Below are positions 9,564-17,024 of a DNA stretch of 57,100 nt, piece after piece. The notes below the pieces were generated by a model. It was not told where the DNA came from and searched no databases. It was given only the letters and a program-made list of their open reading frames with translations. Each line of letters opens with the position of its first letter. Position 1 is the first letter of the stretch. Origin of the DNA: an uncultured Bacilli bacterium (GTDB lineage: Bacteria; Bacillota_I; Bacilli_A; RF39; UBA660); NCBI GenBank assembly GCA_944358265.1, contig CALVQR010000003.1:1-57100 (forward strand). The letters are read 5' to 3'. The translations under genes and the position numbers were made by a program.

Positions 9564-10451
9564 TTTTATCTTCATTATTAAATTAACTATAATTACTGCA
9601 TATATAAGAACAATTATCGTCAATATAATTATATCTGCGAATCCTGCTTTTGCTATATCTGTGTCTGGTTTAATATCTGATGTTATATCATTTGTAGTAG
9701 GTAAAGCATTTGGTATATCAATTTTTTCTTCTTTTTTATTCAAACCCAAAACATTTATTCTATCATTTACCTGCGTTGTATATTTATTTTTAGCATTTGT
9801 GATTTGTTCTGCTGTAAAATTAATATTTTTTAATTTTGCTGCTTCTACATATACTAATATATTATCAAAACTTAAATCTATTAAATTATTAATTTCAATA
9901 TTTTCTGAGTTTTCTTTATTTACGATACATTTGCCTGTAATATCATATGAATTTAGACTTGTTGGCAACTTTTTATTATTTTTTATACAATCTATGACAT
10001 TTTCAACACTATTATCAGTAACTATTTTAATTGCTTTATTTATATTTATCTTACCTGTTGAATCAATTGCAAATGATTCAAGTGCTTTATTTATTAAATT
10101 TTCATTTTTGGAAACAATACATTTATTAAGTTCTTCTAAATTCGTAGGAACTTTATCAGATATACTTGTTGTATCTAATTGTTCTATAGGCTCTTCTATT
10201 ACTAAATCATTTAAACTATTAACATTATTTAAAGTTTCTATCTCTTCTTTTTCAACAAAGTTATCAAAATCAAATAGATTTTTTTCTAATATATCTATAG
10301 AAACTCTTTTTTCAATTCCATTTTTTTGTAAAACTACTTTACCATTATCTGGATCCATACCTTTTATTATTCCACTTCCTGCTAAATCAGGATGAGCTGT
10401 ACAGTATGTAAAAATTCTTTTTTGGATATTTTTTGATTCTTCTATTGTCAT
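9561..10451 (-). CDS. Uncharacterised acidic protein with a C-terminal membrane anchor
   Basis: Not recognised. 296 aa; start ATG preceded by TAGGAGGAAGCAAT. The first 65 residues (RIFTYCTAHPDLAGSG...KRVSIDILEKNLF) look like a small beta-rich domain. A long Asn/Glu/Asp-rich stretch with helical segments follows, and one membrane segment (about 268-293) ends the protein, leaving only IMKIK in the cytoplasm. This tail-anchored layout repeats in two neighbours (13022-13774 and 14159-14791). An extended -10 (10482-10490) precedes it. Function unknown. Confidence 0.7.
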   Translation of the reverse strand: MTIEESKNIQKRIFTYCTAHPDLAGSGIIKGMDPDNGKVVLQKNGIEKRVSIDILEKNLFDFDNFVEKEEIETLNNVNSLNDLVIEEPIEQLDTTSISDKVPTNLEELNKCIVSKNENLINKALESFAIDSTGKININKAIKIVTDNSVENVIDCIKNNKKLPTSLNSYDITGKCIVNKENSENIEINNLIDLSFDNILVYVEAAKLKNINFTAEQITNAKNKYTTQVNDRINVLGLNKKEEKIDIPNALPTTNDITSDIKPDTDIAKAGFADIIILTIIVLIYAVIIVNLIMKIK

Positions 10452-10481
10452 ATTGCTTCCTCCTAGTCTGCCTATATTAAC

Positions 10482-10490
10482 ATTATAGCA
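10482..10490 (-). promoter_or_regulatory. Extended -10 promoter
   Basis: Minus-strand TGCTATAAT about 30 bp upstream of the 296-aa gene. Confidence 0.5.
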
Positions 10491-10520
10491 TATAAAAACA
10501 AAAAATGGTATATTTTTTTT

Positions 10521-10559
10521 AAAAAAAGCAAACTACATTATTGCTATATAGTTTGCTTA
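10521..10559 (-). terminator. SASP terminator
   Basis: AAGCAAACTA...TAGTTTGCTT hairpin followed by T7, about 22 bp after the SASP stop. Confidence 0.85.
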
Positions 10560-10581
10560 AATATATATTAATAAATATTAA

Positions 10582-10797
10582 CTATTTATTTTGCATATTA
10601 TAATTTCCACTTATTTGAGATTGACCCATTTGAACTAATCTACGAGTAATTTCACCACCTACTGAACCATTAGCTCTAGCAGTAGCATCAGCACCTAATT
10701 GAACACCGAATTCGTTAGCTATTTCGTATTTCATTCTTTCGATAGCTTCTTTTGAACCTGGAGTAACTAATTTATTTTTATTTGATCCGCTTGTCAT
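10582..10797 (-). CDS. Alpha/beta-type small acid-soluble spore protein
   Basis: 71-aa DNA-binding spore protein that coats and protects spore DNA and is cut by the Gpr protease on germination. Conserved family blocks are visible: RMKYEIANEFGV (with the Gpr cleavage region EIA-NE) and GSVGGEITRRLVQMGQ. Start ATG follows AGGAGGTGAAAGACAA. It is a single gene with its own promoter (10823-10852) and terminator. The promoter matches the forespore sigma-G pattern, which is the expected control. Confidence 0.96.
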   Translation of the reverse strand: MTSGSNKNKLVTPGSKEAIERMKYEIANEFGVQLGADATARANGSVGGEITRRLVQMGQSQISGNYNMQNK

Positions 10798-10822
10798 TTG
10801 TCTTTCACCTCCTATACATTTA

Positions 10823-10852
10823 TAGAATGTGAAATTTTTAACATATCATACA
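10823..10852 (-). promoter_or_regulatory. Sigma-G-type promoter of the SASP gene
   Basis: Minus strand TGTATG, 17 bp, CATTCTA. The -10 is a full match to the known sigma-G box CATWMTA; the -35 matches TGMATA at four of six positions. Confidence 0.6.
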
Positions 10853-10874
10853 TTTAATTATTTGGTAATTAGTG

Positions 10875-10908
10875 GAAAAAAAGATTAAATATTTTTATTT
10901 AATCTTTA
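10875..10908 (-). terminator. Terminator of the DUF1292-like gene
   Basis: AAAGATTAAATA/TATTTAATCTTT hairpin plus T7. The TAA stop is in the 5' stem. Confidence 0.8.
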
Positions 10909-11867
10909 TTATTCCCTTGAATTACATTAAGTATTCCATTCATTTTTTCTTGAACACCATCTAATTCTTTTTTTAACACATCACTTTTATCTTGAAGTTC
11001 CTCTTTTTCTTTCTTTAAAGATAATGTTTCTTTTTGTTTTTCAAATAAATCAAATTTTGTTTTTGATAATTCTTCCTCTAATTCTTCTATATGTTGCATT
11101 TGTTTTGCATATACATCCATAAGAAGCGGTTCTACTTCTTGTTTAAATTTTTCTTTATAGTTTCCTTTTGATAAATTTGATTGATTTTCGGTAATTTTTG
11201 GAATTTCATCTACTACAGCTTCTGCTTTTTCTTCTGGCATTTTAAATTCTTCAAGAGACACTATATTTTCAACTTTTGGTTCAACTTTTGAATTTGCAAT
11301 CACAGTTTCTATATTTTTATTTCTAGCTTGTAATTCTTCAAAAGTAGGAATTTCAATTGTCTTATTTAAAAAATCTTCTTTTTCTGCTTCTTGATTTAAT
11401 ATAAAATCTGCTGGAGTATTAGGAGTAATTGCTGGTTCAACATTTAATTCTGATAATGACTTAATAGAGGAAAAATCTTCCTCAGAATATTTGCTTGCTA
11501 ATGTATCAGCAAATTTTTTTGAAACTAATAATTTTTTAGGTTTTCTGATAGAAACTTCTTCTCCGCTTATTTTTAAATTAGATTTATATTTTTCATCAAT
11601 AGGTTCATTTTCATCTCTTGCGATTGATTTCATTATTTCTTTTAATTCATTCCATTCAGAATCCGTCTTAATTTCGCTATATGAATAATTTCCTTTTTCC
11701 CCAACTACACCCGTTGTATATATTTTTATCATGTTATTATCATTTATTTCACCATAGGTATAAGTAATATAATTATTACCATTTGAAAGTTTATATTTTG
11801 CAAGTATTTGTGCATCTTCTCTAATTCCTTCTTCATTTATTACATAAAACATTGTTTTTCTGTTCAT
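10899..11867 (-). CDS. DUF1292-like N-terminal domain with long C-terminal coiled coil
   Basis: 322 aa. Residues about 1-80 (MFYVINEEGI, YITYTYGEINDNNMIKIY, and a final SEWNELKEIM) resemble the small DUF1292/YrzB family, which is normally a stand-alone protein of about 90 aa. The middle is acidic and unstructured, and 235-315 is a heptad-rich coiled coil (EELEEELSKTKFDLFEKQKE...). A DUF1292 domain joined to a coiled coil is unusual, but the role is unknown. ATG preceded by GAGGTGTAAAA; extended -10 at 11892-11900. Confidence 0.65.
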   Translation of the reverse strand: MNRKTMFYVINEEGIREDAQILAKYKLSNGNNYITYTYGEINDNNMIKIYTTGVVGEKGNYSYSEIKTDSEWNELKEIMKSIARDENEPIDEKYKSNLKISGEEVSIRKPKKLLVSKKFADTLASKYSEEDFSSIKSLSELNVEPAITPNTPADFILNQEAEKEDFLNKTIEIPTFEELQARNKNIETVIANSKVEPKVENIVSLEEFKMPEEKAEAVVDEIPKITENQSNLSKGNYKEKFKQEVEPLLMDVYAKQMQHIEELEEELSKTKFDLFEKQKETLSLKKEKEELQDKSDVLKKELDGVQEKMNGILNVIQGNNKD

Positions 11868-11891
11868 TTTTACACCTCATTTACTATAAAA

Positions 11892-11900
11892 ATTATATCA
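11892..11900 (-). promoter_or_regulatory. Extended -10 promoter
   Basis: Minus-strand TGATATAAT about 25 bp upstream of the DUF1292-like gene. Confidence 0.5.
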
Positions 11901-12182
11901 TATATTAATTCGTTTCGCAACAAAATATCTACATTCATATGCACATTTTTCTCTTAAATACTTATCTAAATTACTTATTTTATTATAATTTTTACTTTTT
12001 TTATTATCATCATTATAAAATCCTTTTAATCTTAACTTATCATAAGCCCAATCACCAACAACATAATCAAAATCAAAAAAATAATCTGTGCATTTATTAA
12101 TAAACTCATCTTTATTATAACCGTTTCTATAATCCTTTATTATTTCATATTTAATATTTTCTATATTGACTATTTTTTCCAT
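11898..12182 (-). CDS. yutD: YutD-like protein
   Basis: 94 aa. The block FDYVVGDWAYDKLRLKGFY plus the C-terminal ISNLDKYLREKCAYECRYFVAKRI is the signature of the YutD family found across Bacilli; its molecular function is not established. ATG preceded by AGGTGTATGT. It follows yunB on the same strand; both genes also lie in the same general region of the Bacillus genome. An extended -10 lies upstream (12215-12223). The coding end overlaps the next gene's -10 box by three bases. Confidence 0.82.
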   Translation of the reverse strand: MEKIVNIENIKYEIIKDYRNGYNKDEFINKCTDYFFDFDYVVGDWAYDKLRLKGFYNDDNKKSKNYNKISNLDKYLREKCAYECRYFVAKRINI

Positions 12183-12214
12183 ACATACACCTGCTTAAAA
12201 TATATTATAATAAT

Positions 12215-12223
12215 ATTATATCA
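12215..12223 (-). promoter_or_regulatory. Extended -10 promoter of yutD
   Basis: Minus-strand TGATATAAT 32 bp before the yutD start. Confidence 0.5.
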
Positions 12224-12230
12224 TAAAAAT

Positions 12231-12986
12231 TTAGTCACTTTCAATTGGTATTGATAATATATTTGAACTTTCATTAAGTTTTCCATTACTATAATAATCT
12301 GGAACCTTACCATTAATTACTTTTATAGCAATCGGTATATTATTAACTATTTTAATTCTTTCTGTTTGAAATGGTAATATAACTTCTTCTGTTACTTCTA
12401 CTTTGGCAGTTATTTCAAGTAACGCATTATTTATACCATAATTACTTACATTTGTCTCTATACTACTTACAACGTTCCCTACTAAGCTTAATTTAACAGG
12501 AATTTTAGGACCAATATTTGATAAAAGTACATTATTAGATATTATTCCCATTGGGATTTGAGATATAACTCCATTTTTTAAATTTTCAATATTATATTCT
12601 TCATAATCTATAAATGATATATCATCAATTTCTCCTTTTTCAAGTTTCTTTAAATTATCACTTACAACACTAGTTGTCTTAGATAAAAATTTATTTACAA
12701 TAACTGGATTAAAATCTATAGTTTGTATTTCTCCAGAATCATTTTGTATTACTTCATACATATCATCTTCTAATGTAGATAAAACATCATCATTTAATGA
12801 ATTTTTAATCACTATTATTGCCATTTTTTTACAATCAATTTTTGCTTGATTCATTATAACTGGTAAAAATTTATTCCCACAATAAGATATAAAAAGATAT
12901 GTGCAAATTATTATTAACAATATTATTATTGATATTTTAGTACTTTTTTTTACATGTTTATGTGATTTTAATCTTATTTTTCTCAT
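12231..12986 (-). CDS. yunB: Sporulation protein YunB
   Basis: 251 aa, like Bacillus YunB. A basic N-terminus (1-17) and one membrane segment (18-38) are followed by a large extracytoplasmic domain with the family blocks IDFNPVIVNKF, IPMGII, GPKIPVKLSLVG and YGINNALLEI. In Bacillus yunB belongs to the mother-cell regulon and is linked to coat assembly. There is no Shine-Dalgarno sequence before the ATG. A CATATAAT box (12992-12999) ends five bases upstream, so the message could be leaderless. Confidence 0.85.
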   Translation of the reverse strand: MRKIRLKSHKHVKKSTKISIIILLIIICTYLFISYCGNKFLPVIMNQAKIDCKKMAIIVIKNSLNDDVLSTLEDDMYEVIQNDSGEIQTIDFNPVIVNKFLSKTTSVVSDNLKKLEKGEIDDISFIDYEEYNIENLKNGVISQIPMGIISNNVLLSNIGPKIPVKLSLVGNVVSSIETNVSNYGINNALLEITAKVEVTEEVILPFQTERIKIVNNIPIAIKVINGKVPDYYSNGKLNESSNILSIPIESD

Positions 12987-12991
12987 ATTAA

Positions 12992-12999
12992 ATTATATG
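12992..12999 (-). promoter_or_regulatory. CATATAAT -10-like box immediately before yunB
   Basis: If this is the -10, transcription would start at or inside the ATG of yunB. It directly follows the terminator T-run of the preceding gene. Confidence 0.35.
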
Positions 13000-13028
13000 A
13001 AAAAAATAGAAATATAATTTCCTATTTT
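13000..13028 (-). terminator. Terminator of the 250-aa anchored protein
   Basis: AAATAG(G)AAA/TTTCTATTT hairpin and T7; the TAG stop is in the 5' stem. Confidence 0.65.
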
Positions 13029-13774
13029 ATATAAAATGTATATACCAAAAACCCAATAGCGCACATTATTACTAAAGTTATTATAAAAATCAATATTTTT
13101 ATAAATATACTTGTTTTCTTTACATTATCTTTCATATCTTCAATACTATCAAAATCTTTAGTATTAAACATAAATGTATCTGTACTATACTCTGTTGTAT
13201 CATCACTTTCAATCTTTTTTATATTAACATCATTATCCCCATCTTCTAATACTTCTATCAAATTAGAATCTTTAGTTAAATCAGAAAACATATCTAAAGC
13301 TATATCTTCAGAACTAACATTAGTCAATGTATTCATTATATTTAAAAGTTCTTTTTCTTCTTTTATTAAATTTTCATAAACTTTTCTTGTTTTTGATAAC
13401 TCTTCATCTAAATTTTCTCTAAATTTATAATTTTGTATTTTTCTTTTTTCATTAGCTTCCTCTATTATATCTCTTTGATTCTTTGCTTCTTTTAATACTT
13501 CATTTATATCATATGATTTTTTTTCTTCTGTATTTGATATTTTTAAATTATCGTATTCTTCCATATTAAAGTTATTTCGTTCAATTCTTTTTGTTTGTTT
13601 TTTTTCTTTGTCAATAATTTCTTTTATCTTGCTAATATCAATTTCATTAGAATCATCTATAACAACCATATTAGTATAATTAGTGTTAGAGTATATATCA
13701 TCATATAAGTTTTGATTTTTAGAAACCCTACTTATATTTTTATTATTTTCATATTTATCTAATCTAGATTTCAA
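13022..13774 (-). CDS. Uncharacterised coiled-coil protein with a C-terminal membrane anchor
   Basis: Not recognised. 250 aa starting at TTG (AGGTGATTCTT upstream). Highly charged; residues 95-170 (EVLKEAKNQRDIIEEANEKRKIQ...) form a likely coiled coil. The last 25 residues (IFIKILIFIITLVIMCAIGFLVYTFYIK) are one membrane segment. It is the second of three tail-anchored proteins in this 5-kb stretch and has its own terminator. Function unknown; a scaffold at a membrane is the simplest guess. Confidence 0.65.
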   Translation of the reverse strand: MKSRLDKYENNKNISRVSKNQNLYDDIYSNTNYTNMVVIDDSNEIDISKIKEIIDKEKKQTKRIERNNFNMEEYDNLKISNTEEKKSYDINEVLKEAKNQRDIIEEANEKRKIQNYKFRENLDEELSKTRKVYENLIKEEKELLNIMNTLTNVSSEDIALDMFSDLTKDSNLIEVLEDGDNDVNIKKIESDDTTEYSTDTFMFNTKDFDSIEDMKDNVKKTSIFIKILIFIITLVIMCAIGFLVYTFYIK

Positions 13775-13858
13775 AAAGAATCACCTACTTTATAGTAAAA
13801 TAATAACATATTTTTTATTTTTTTTAAATATATTAATTTAAATTATATAAAATTGTAG

Positions 13859-13864
13859 TATAAT
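13859..13864 (+). promoter_or_regulatory. Candidate -10 of the ferredoxin gene
   Basis: TATAAT 22 bp upstream of the start, in a region with no other gene on this strand. The -35 is poor. Confidence 0.4.
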
Positions 13865-13886
13865 TAAATAGAGGTTGGAGGTTTTT

Positions 13887-14093
13887 ATGAAAAAAATAGT
13901 AAAAGTTAACAAAGATAAGTGTCTAGGATGTGGAATGTGCGTTGGGATTAATTCTGATGTTTTTGATTTTGATGAAGATGGACTTGCAAAAGCAGACAAC
14001 GACAAAATAAACGATGAAAACAAAGAAGAAATAAATAATGCAATTGATTCATGTCCTGTATCAGCAATTGAAGTAAAGGAAGAAAATGAATAA
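13887..14093 (+). CDS. Small [4Fe-4S] ferredoxin
   Basis: 68-aa electron carrier. Cys12-x2-Cys15-x2-Cys18 and Cys56-Pro give ligands for one [4Fe-4S] cluster; the second cluster motif of 2x[4Fe-4S] ferredoxins is absent. Very acidic, as usual for ferredoxins. The start ATG is preceded by GGAGGTTTTT; an in-frame TTG four codons earlier overlaps this site. It is a single-gene unit with its own terminator. Members of this small ferredoxin family are widespread in Bacillota, and the partner here is unknown. Confidence 0.9.
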   Translation: MKKIVKVNKDKCLGCGMCVGINSDVFDFDEDGLAKADNDKINDENKEEINNAIDSCPVSAIEVKEENE

Positions 14094-14120
14094 GATTCGA
14101 ATATTTGAATCTTTTTTTTA
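14092..14120 (+). terminator. Ferredoxin terminator
   Basis: AAGATTC-GAATATTT-GAATCTT hairpin followed by T7, starting at the stop codon. Confidence 0.8.
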
Positions 14121-14121
14121 T

Positions 14122-14146
14122 AAAAAAAATCCAATCAATGATTGGA
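14122..14146 (-). terminator. Terminator of the 210-aa anchored protein
   Basis: CCAATCA/TGATTGG hairpin plus T8 on the minus strand, 13 bp after the stop. Confidence 0.75.
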
Positions 14147-14158
14147 GTATATTTACTA

Positions 14159-14791
14159 TCAATTTAATCTAATAATGGAGTACATAACAACAACGCCAAT
14201 AATAATTGCTATTATACTTAATATTATTGCACTTGCATTTCCTTTTTCGTTATCAGGAAATTCATCGGGCATAACTTCATCTATTTCTTCATCTGATGAA
14301 TCAAATAATGGTTTAGCAAGCATTTCTGGTTCTTCATTTAACACGCTAAAGTCATCTTTTATTGTAAAAGAAGGAGTAACATCTTCTTCAATTGGATCAC
14401 TAAATATTGTATCTTCAAAATTATCTTCAATTATTTCCGGTTTTTCATCTGGGATAATTTCTGATTCATTTTGTTCTTTTGTTTTTAAATACTCATTATA
14501 TTTATTTTTCATATTATTTTCAAAACTCATAAGTTCCTTTTCAATTATTTCAAATGGTTTTGACAAATCATCTGATTCATATTCCTTTAACTTAGCAATA
14601 TATATTTCTTTAGTAATAATTGGATTATTCATTGCTAAATCATTTAATCTTGATATTATTTCGTCTTTACGTTTTTTCTTTAAATCACTCATATATTTTT
14701 CATACACTTGTTTCTTTTCTTCATCAGAATAACTTTCATTATTTAATATTTCCATTGCGTCTTCTCTACTATAATCTAATTTTTGTGTCAT
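14159..14791 (-). CDS. Uncharacterised acidic protein with a C-terminal membrane anchor
   Basis: Not recognised. 210 aa from the ATG at 14791 (GGGAG eight bases upstream). The helical, Lys/Glu-rich N-terminal half (YSREDAMEILNNESYSDEEKKQVYEKY) is followed by a very acidic linker (residues 110-180) and a final membrane segment (ASAIILSIIAIIIGVVVMYSII). Third member of the local set of tail-anchored proteins. The promoter at 14835-14865 has both boxes. Confidence 0.65.
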   Translation of the reverse strand: MTQKLDYSREDAMEILNNESYSDEEKKQVYEKYMSDLKKKRKDEIISRLNDLAMNNPIITKEIYIAKLKEYESDDLSKPFEIIEKELMSFENNMKNKYNEYLKTKEQNESEIIPDEKPEIIEDNFEDTIFSDPIEEDVTPSFTIKDDFSVLNEEPEMLAKPLFDSSDEEIDEVMPDEFPDNEKGNASAIILSIIAIIIGVVVMYSIIRLN

Positions 14792-14834
14792 GTCTTCCAC
14801 TCCCTATTTTCGATATATTGTTGTATTTAACTAC

Positions 14835-14865
14835 ATTATATCACAAAGCACCCTAGTTTTGTAAA
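14835..14865 (-). promoter_or_regulatory. Promoter of the 210-aa anchored protein
   Basis: Minus strand TTTACA, 19 bp, TATAAT preceded by TGA (extended -10). The spacer is slightly long. Confidence 0.5.
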
Positions 14866-14964
14866 GTATTTTTAAACATTTTAATGCTTTTTCATATCTT
14901 TTTTCATTTATAAAAATTTTATATCTGTACAAACTTGACTCCTAATAAATTATTTAATATATAG

Positions 14965-16035
14965 TTATCTTTTTTTTCTATTCATAATAAGCATATCATA
15001 AAAAGCCTCTAATCTTGTTTTAATTTCTACTTTACTTGTATCAATGTCAAAATTTAAAAACATTAATGGCATATTTTCATCATTACATAATTTTTCAAGT
15101 ATCTTCATACCTCCTATTTCAGGAGTACAACCAAAAGATTTAATATGAATTATTCCATCATATCCCTTATTTATTAATATTTTTGCTTTTTCGATACTAC
15201 TTATTACATTTGAACCCAATGAATATTTACAATATTTTTTAATTTTTCCTAAATAATATTTTTCTTTTAATGGTCTTGATAAAAATAAAAATGTCTCATT
15301 AGGAAATTTTGATACTTCTATATTCATATTTGCAAGTTTCTTTTCTATAAAATAATTCGAATTTTCATCAATAAAAATATAGGGCATTCCAACTATGCCT
15401 ATTTTTAAACAGTTTTTAGGCTTATCAAGAGGTATATTTTTAAACTTTTTCTTGAAATAAAAATATTTTTTTATTAAATCTATAAATCCTTTAGTTTTAG
15501 AAAAACTTATAACCATAGATTTCTTTACCCTATCAAAACTACCTTCATTAATTTCAAATCCTATATTTTTTCTTATATATATATCTAATTTGTTCATGTA
15601 ATAAGTCATTAAAAAAGTTAGAGACAAATAATATAAAAATTTTATTACTTTTATATTTGGATTTAATTTTTTTAAAATTTTATATAAACTAAATATCTTA
15701 TTTTTGTCTTTATTTATTAAACAATAAAATTCAAACTTATATCCTAATTCTTCTAATATTTGTTTTTGAAATTCAAAATAATACTCCAAACTGCATCTTT
15801 CTCCTATATGAATAATTATGTTAGCACCATTTTCTAATGACTCTATATAGTTTGCTAATGTATATTTAAATGCTGAACACATATAATCTGATAAATATTC
15901 TGAACATATTTGCAATGTTTTGTTTGTAATTGTATTAATAAGTTTAACTTCACAATTTGTTAGATTTTCAATTAAAAATTTTATAGGGATATTATTATTT
16001 GGTATTGACTGAAAACTAATAATTTTATTATTCAT
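14965..16035 (-). CDS. 2-hydroxyacyl-CoA dehydratase-like protein (HgdB/activase-associated)
   Basis: 356 aa from the ATG at 16035 (GGGTGAT six bases upstream). The C-terminal half reads KIGIVGMPYIFIDENSNYF, then GCTPEIGGM and PLMFLNFD, which is the pattern of the 2-hydroxyglutaryl-CoA dehydratase D-component superfamily. Such proteins carry or bind a [4Fe-4S] cluster; Cys residues occur in LTNCEVK, FKYTLA-adjacent and GCTPEIG. It overlaps the upstream partner by eight bases, so the two are co-translated and probably form one complex. The ATPase activase part is not present, so substrate and activity are uncertain. Confidence 0.6.
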   Translation of the reverse strand: MNNKIISFQSIPNNNIPIKFLIENLTNCEVKLINTITNKTLQICSEYLSDYMCSAFKYTLANYIESLENGANIIIHIGERCSLEYYFEFQKQILEELGYKFEFYCLINKDKNKIFSLYKILKKLNPNIKVIKFLYYLSLTFLMTYYMNKLDIYIRKNIGFEINEGSFDRVKKSMVISFSKTKGFIDLIKKYFYFKKKFKNIPLDKPKNCLKIGIVGMPYIFIDENSNYFIEKKLANMNIEVSKFPNETFLFLSRPLKEKYYLGKIKKYCKYSLGSNVISSIEKAKILINKGYDGIIHIKSFGCTPEIGGMKILEKLCNDENMPLMFLNFDIDTSKVEIKTRLEAFYDMLIMNRKKR

Positions 16036-16924
16036 AAGTATCACCCTTTTTTATATCATCTATAAAATTTAATATTTTTTCTCTTATATCTTCTTCATCA
16101 TTTAATTCATTTATTAAAATTGATATTGTTTTTTTATTAATTTTTCTTAAAAACATTTTATTTATCAACGTGTTCGAAACACAAGGAAAAGTTGAAACAA
16201 TTACTATTCCATTTACTTTATCTTTATATTTTTCAATAGAATTCAAAATCTGCTGATTATATGTCAAATTCTTTAATGTTTTTTTGTCTTTATCTGGATT
16301 TTTAATATTAGCATATATAATGTCTATATCATATTCTATAAAAACATCCATTATCATTTTCTTAGTTAAATTATCAAATATATTATAAAGGTATCCAATT
16401 AATAAAATTTTCGTTTTTTCATTATATAATCTTTTTTCTTGTAACAAATAATTTATTTTATTTTGTTTATATTCCTCTTTTTTTGCTAGTTTATAAGCAC
16501 TTAGTATTACTTCTTTACCAAAACCTAATTCTTGTCCCATTTTTACAAAAGCAATTTCTTCTGTTAATCCTTTTTTAGCATCTATATTATAGTTTAATAT
16601 ATTTACTTCAAATGTATTACGAACTAAATCATACAATGCATTAAAAACAGTGCATATATTTGTATCATTTTCTAAAGAAGCAATCCTAGGAACTAAAACA
16701 TAATCACATTTATCTTTTAAATAATAAACATGTCCAATATATATCTTTAATGGAAAACATGCTTCATTGACAGTATTCTTTTTACCATTTTCAAAAATTT
16801 CATAATCAGATTCTGGACTTATTATTGTTTCAATTCCTAATTCTTTAAAAAATTTAAGCCATAAAATATTATATTTATAATAAAGTAAACTTCTTGGAAT
16901 TCCTATAGTAATTTTATTATCCAT
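16028..16924 (-). CDS. DUF2229-type activase-associated protein, partner of the following gene
   Basis: 298 aa. The N-terminus (ITIGIPRSLLYYKYNILWLKFF, then SPESDYEI, NEACFPLKIYIGHV and DYVLVPRI) is the DUF2229 signature that, in large CoA-enzyme activases, sits behind the BadF/BadG ATPase domain. Here the ATPase domain is missing and DUF2229 and the dehydratase-like half are two separate genes. Conserved Cys in NEACFPLK is a likely cluster ligand. ATG preceded by AAAGGGTATATAT. Function not established. Confidence 0.65.
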   Translation of the reverse strand: MDNKITIGIPRSLLYYKYNILWLKFFKELGIETIISPESDYEIFENGKKNTVNEACFPLKIYIGHVYYLKDKCDYVLVPRIASLENDTNICTVFNALYDLVRNTFEVNILNYNIDAKKGLTEEIAFVKMGQELGFGKEVILSAYKLAKKEEYKQNKINYLLQEKRLYNEKTKILLIGYLYNIFDNLTKKMIMDVFIEYDIDIIYANIKNPDKDKKTLKNLTYNQQILNSIEKYKDKVNGIVIVSTFPCVSNTLINKMFLRKINKKTISILINELNDEEDIREKILNFIDDIKKGDTYE

Positions 16925-16994
16925 ATATATACCCTTTCATCAAAATATATGTATTAAAAACAAAAAAAAGACTTAATTTAATCATAATTTTTTA

Positions 16995-17024
16995 TAAAAA
17001 AAAAGGATTTTTATAACCCTTAAA
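16995..17024 (-). terminator. Terminator of the thioredoxin-CcdA gene
   Basis: Short AAGG(G)...CCTT hairpin plus T9; includes the TAA stop. A weak stem. Confidence 0.45.
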
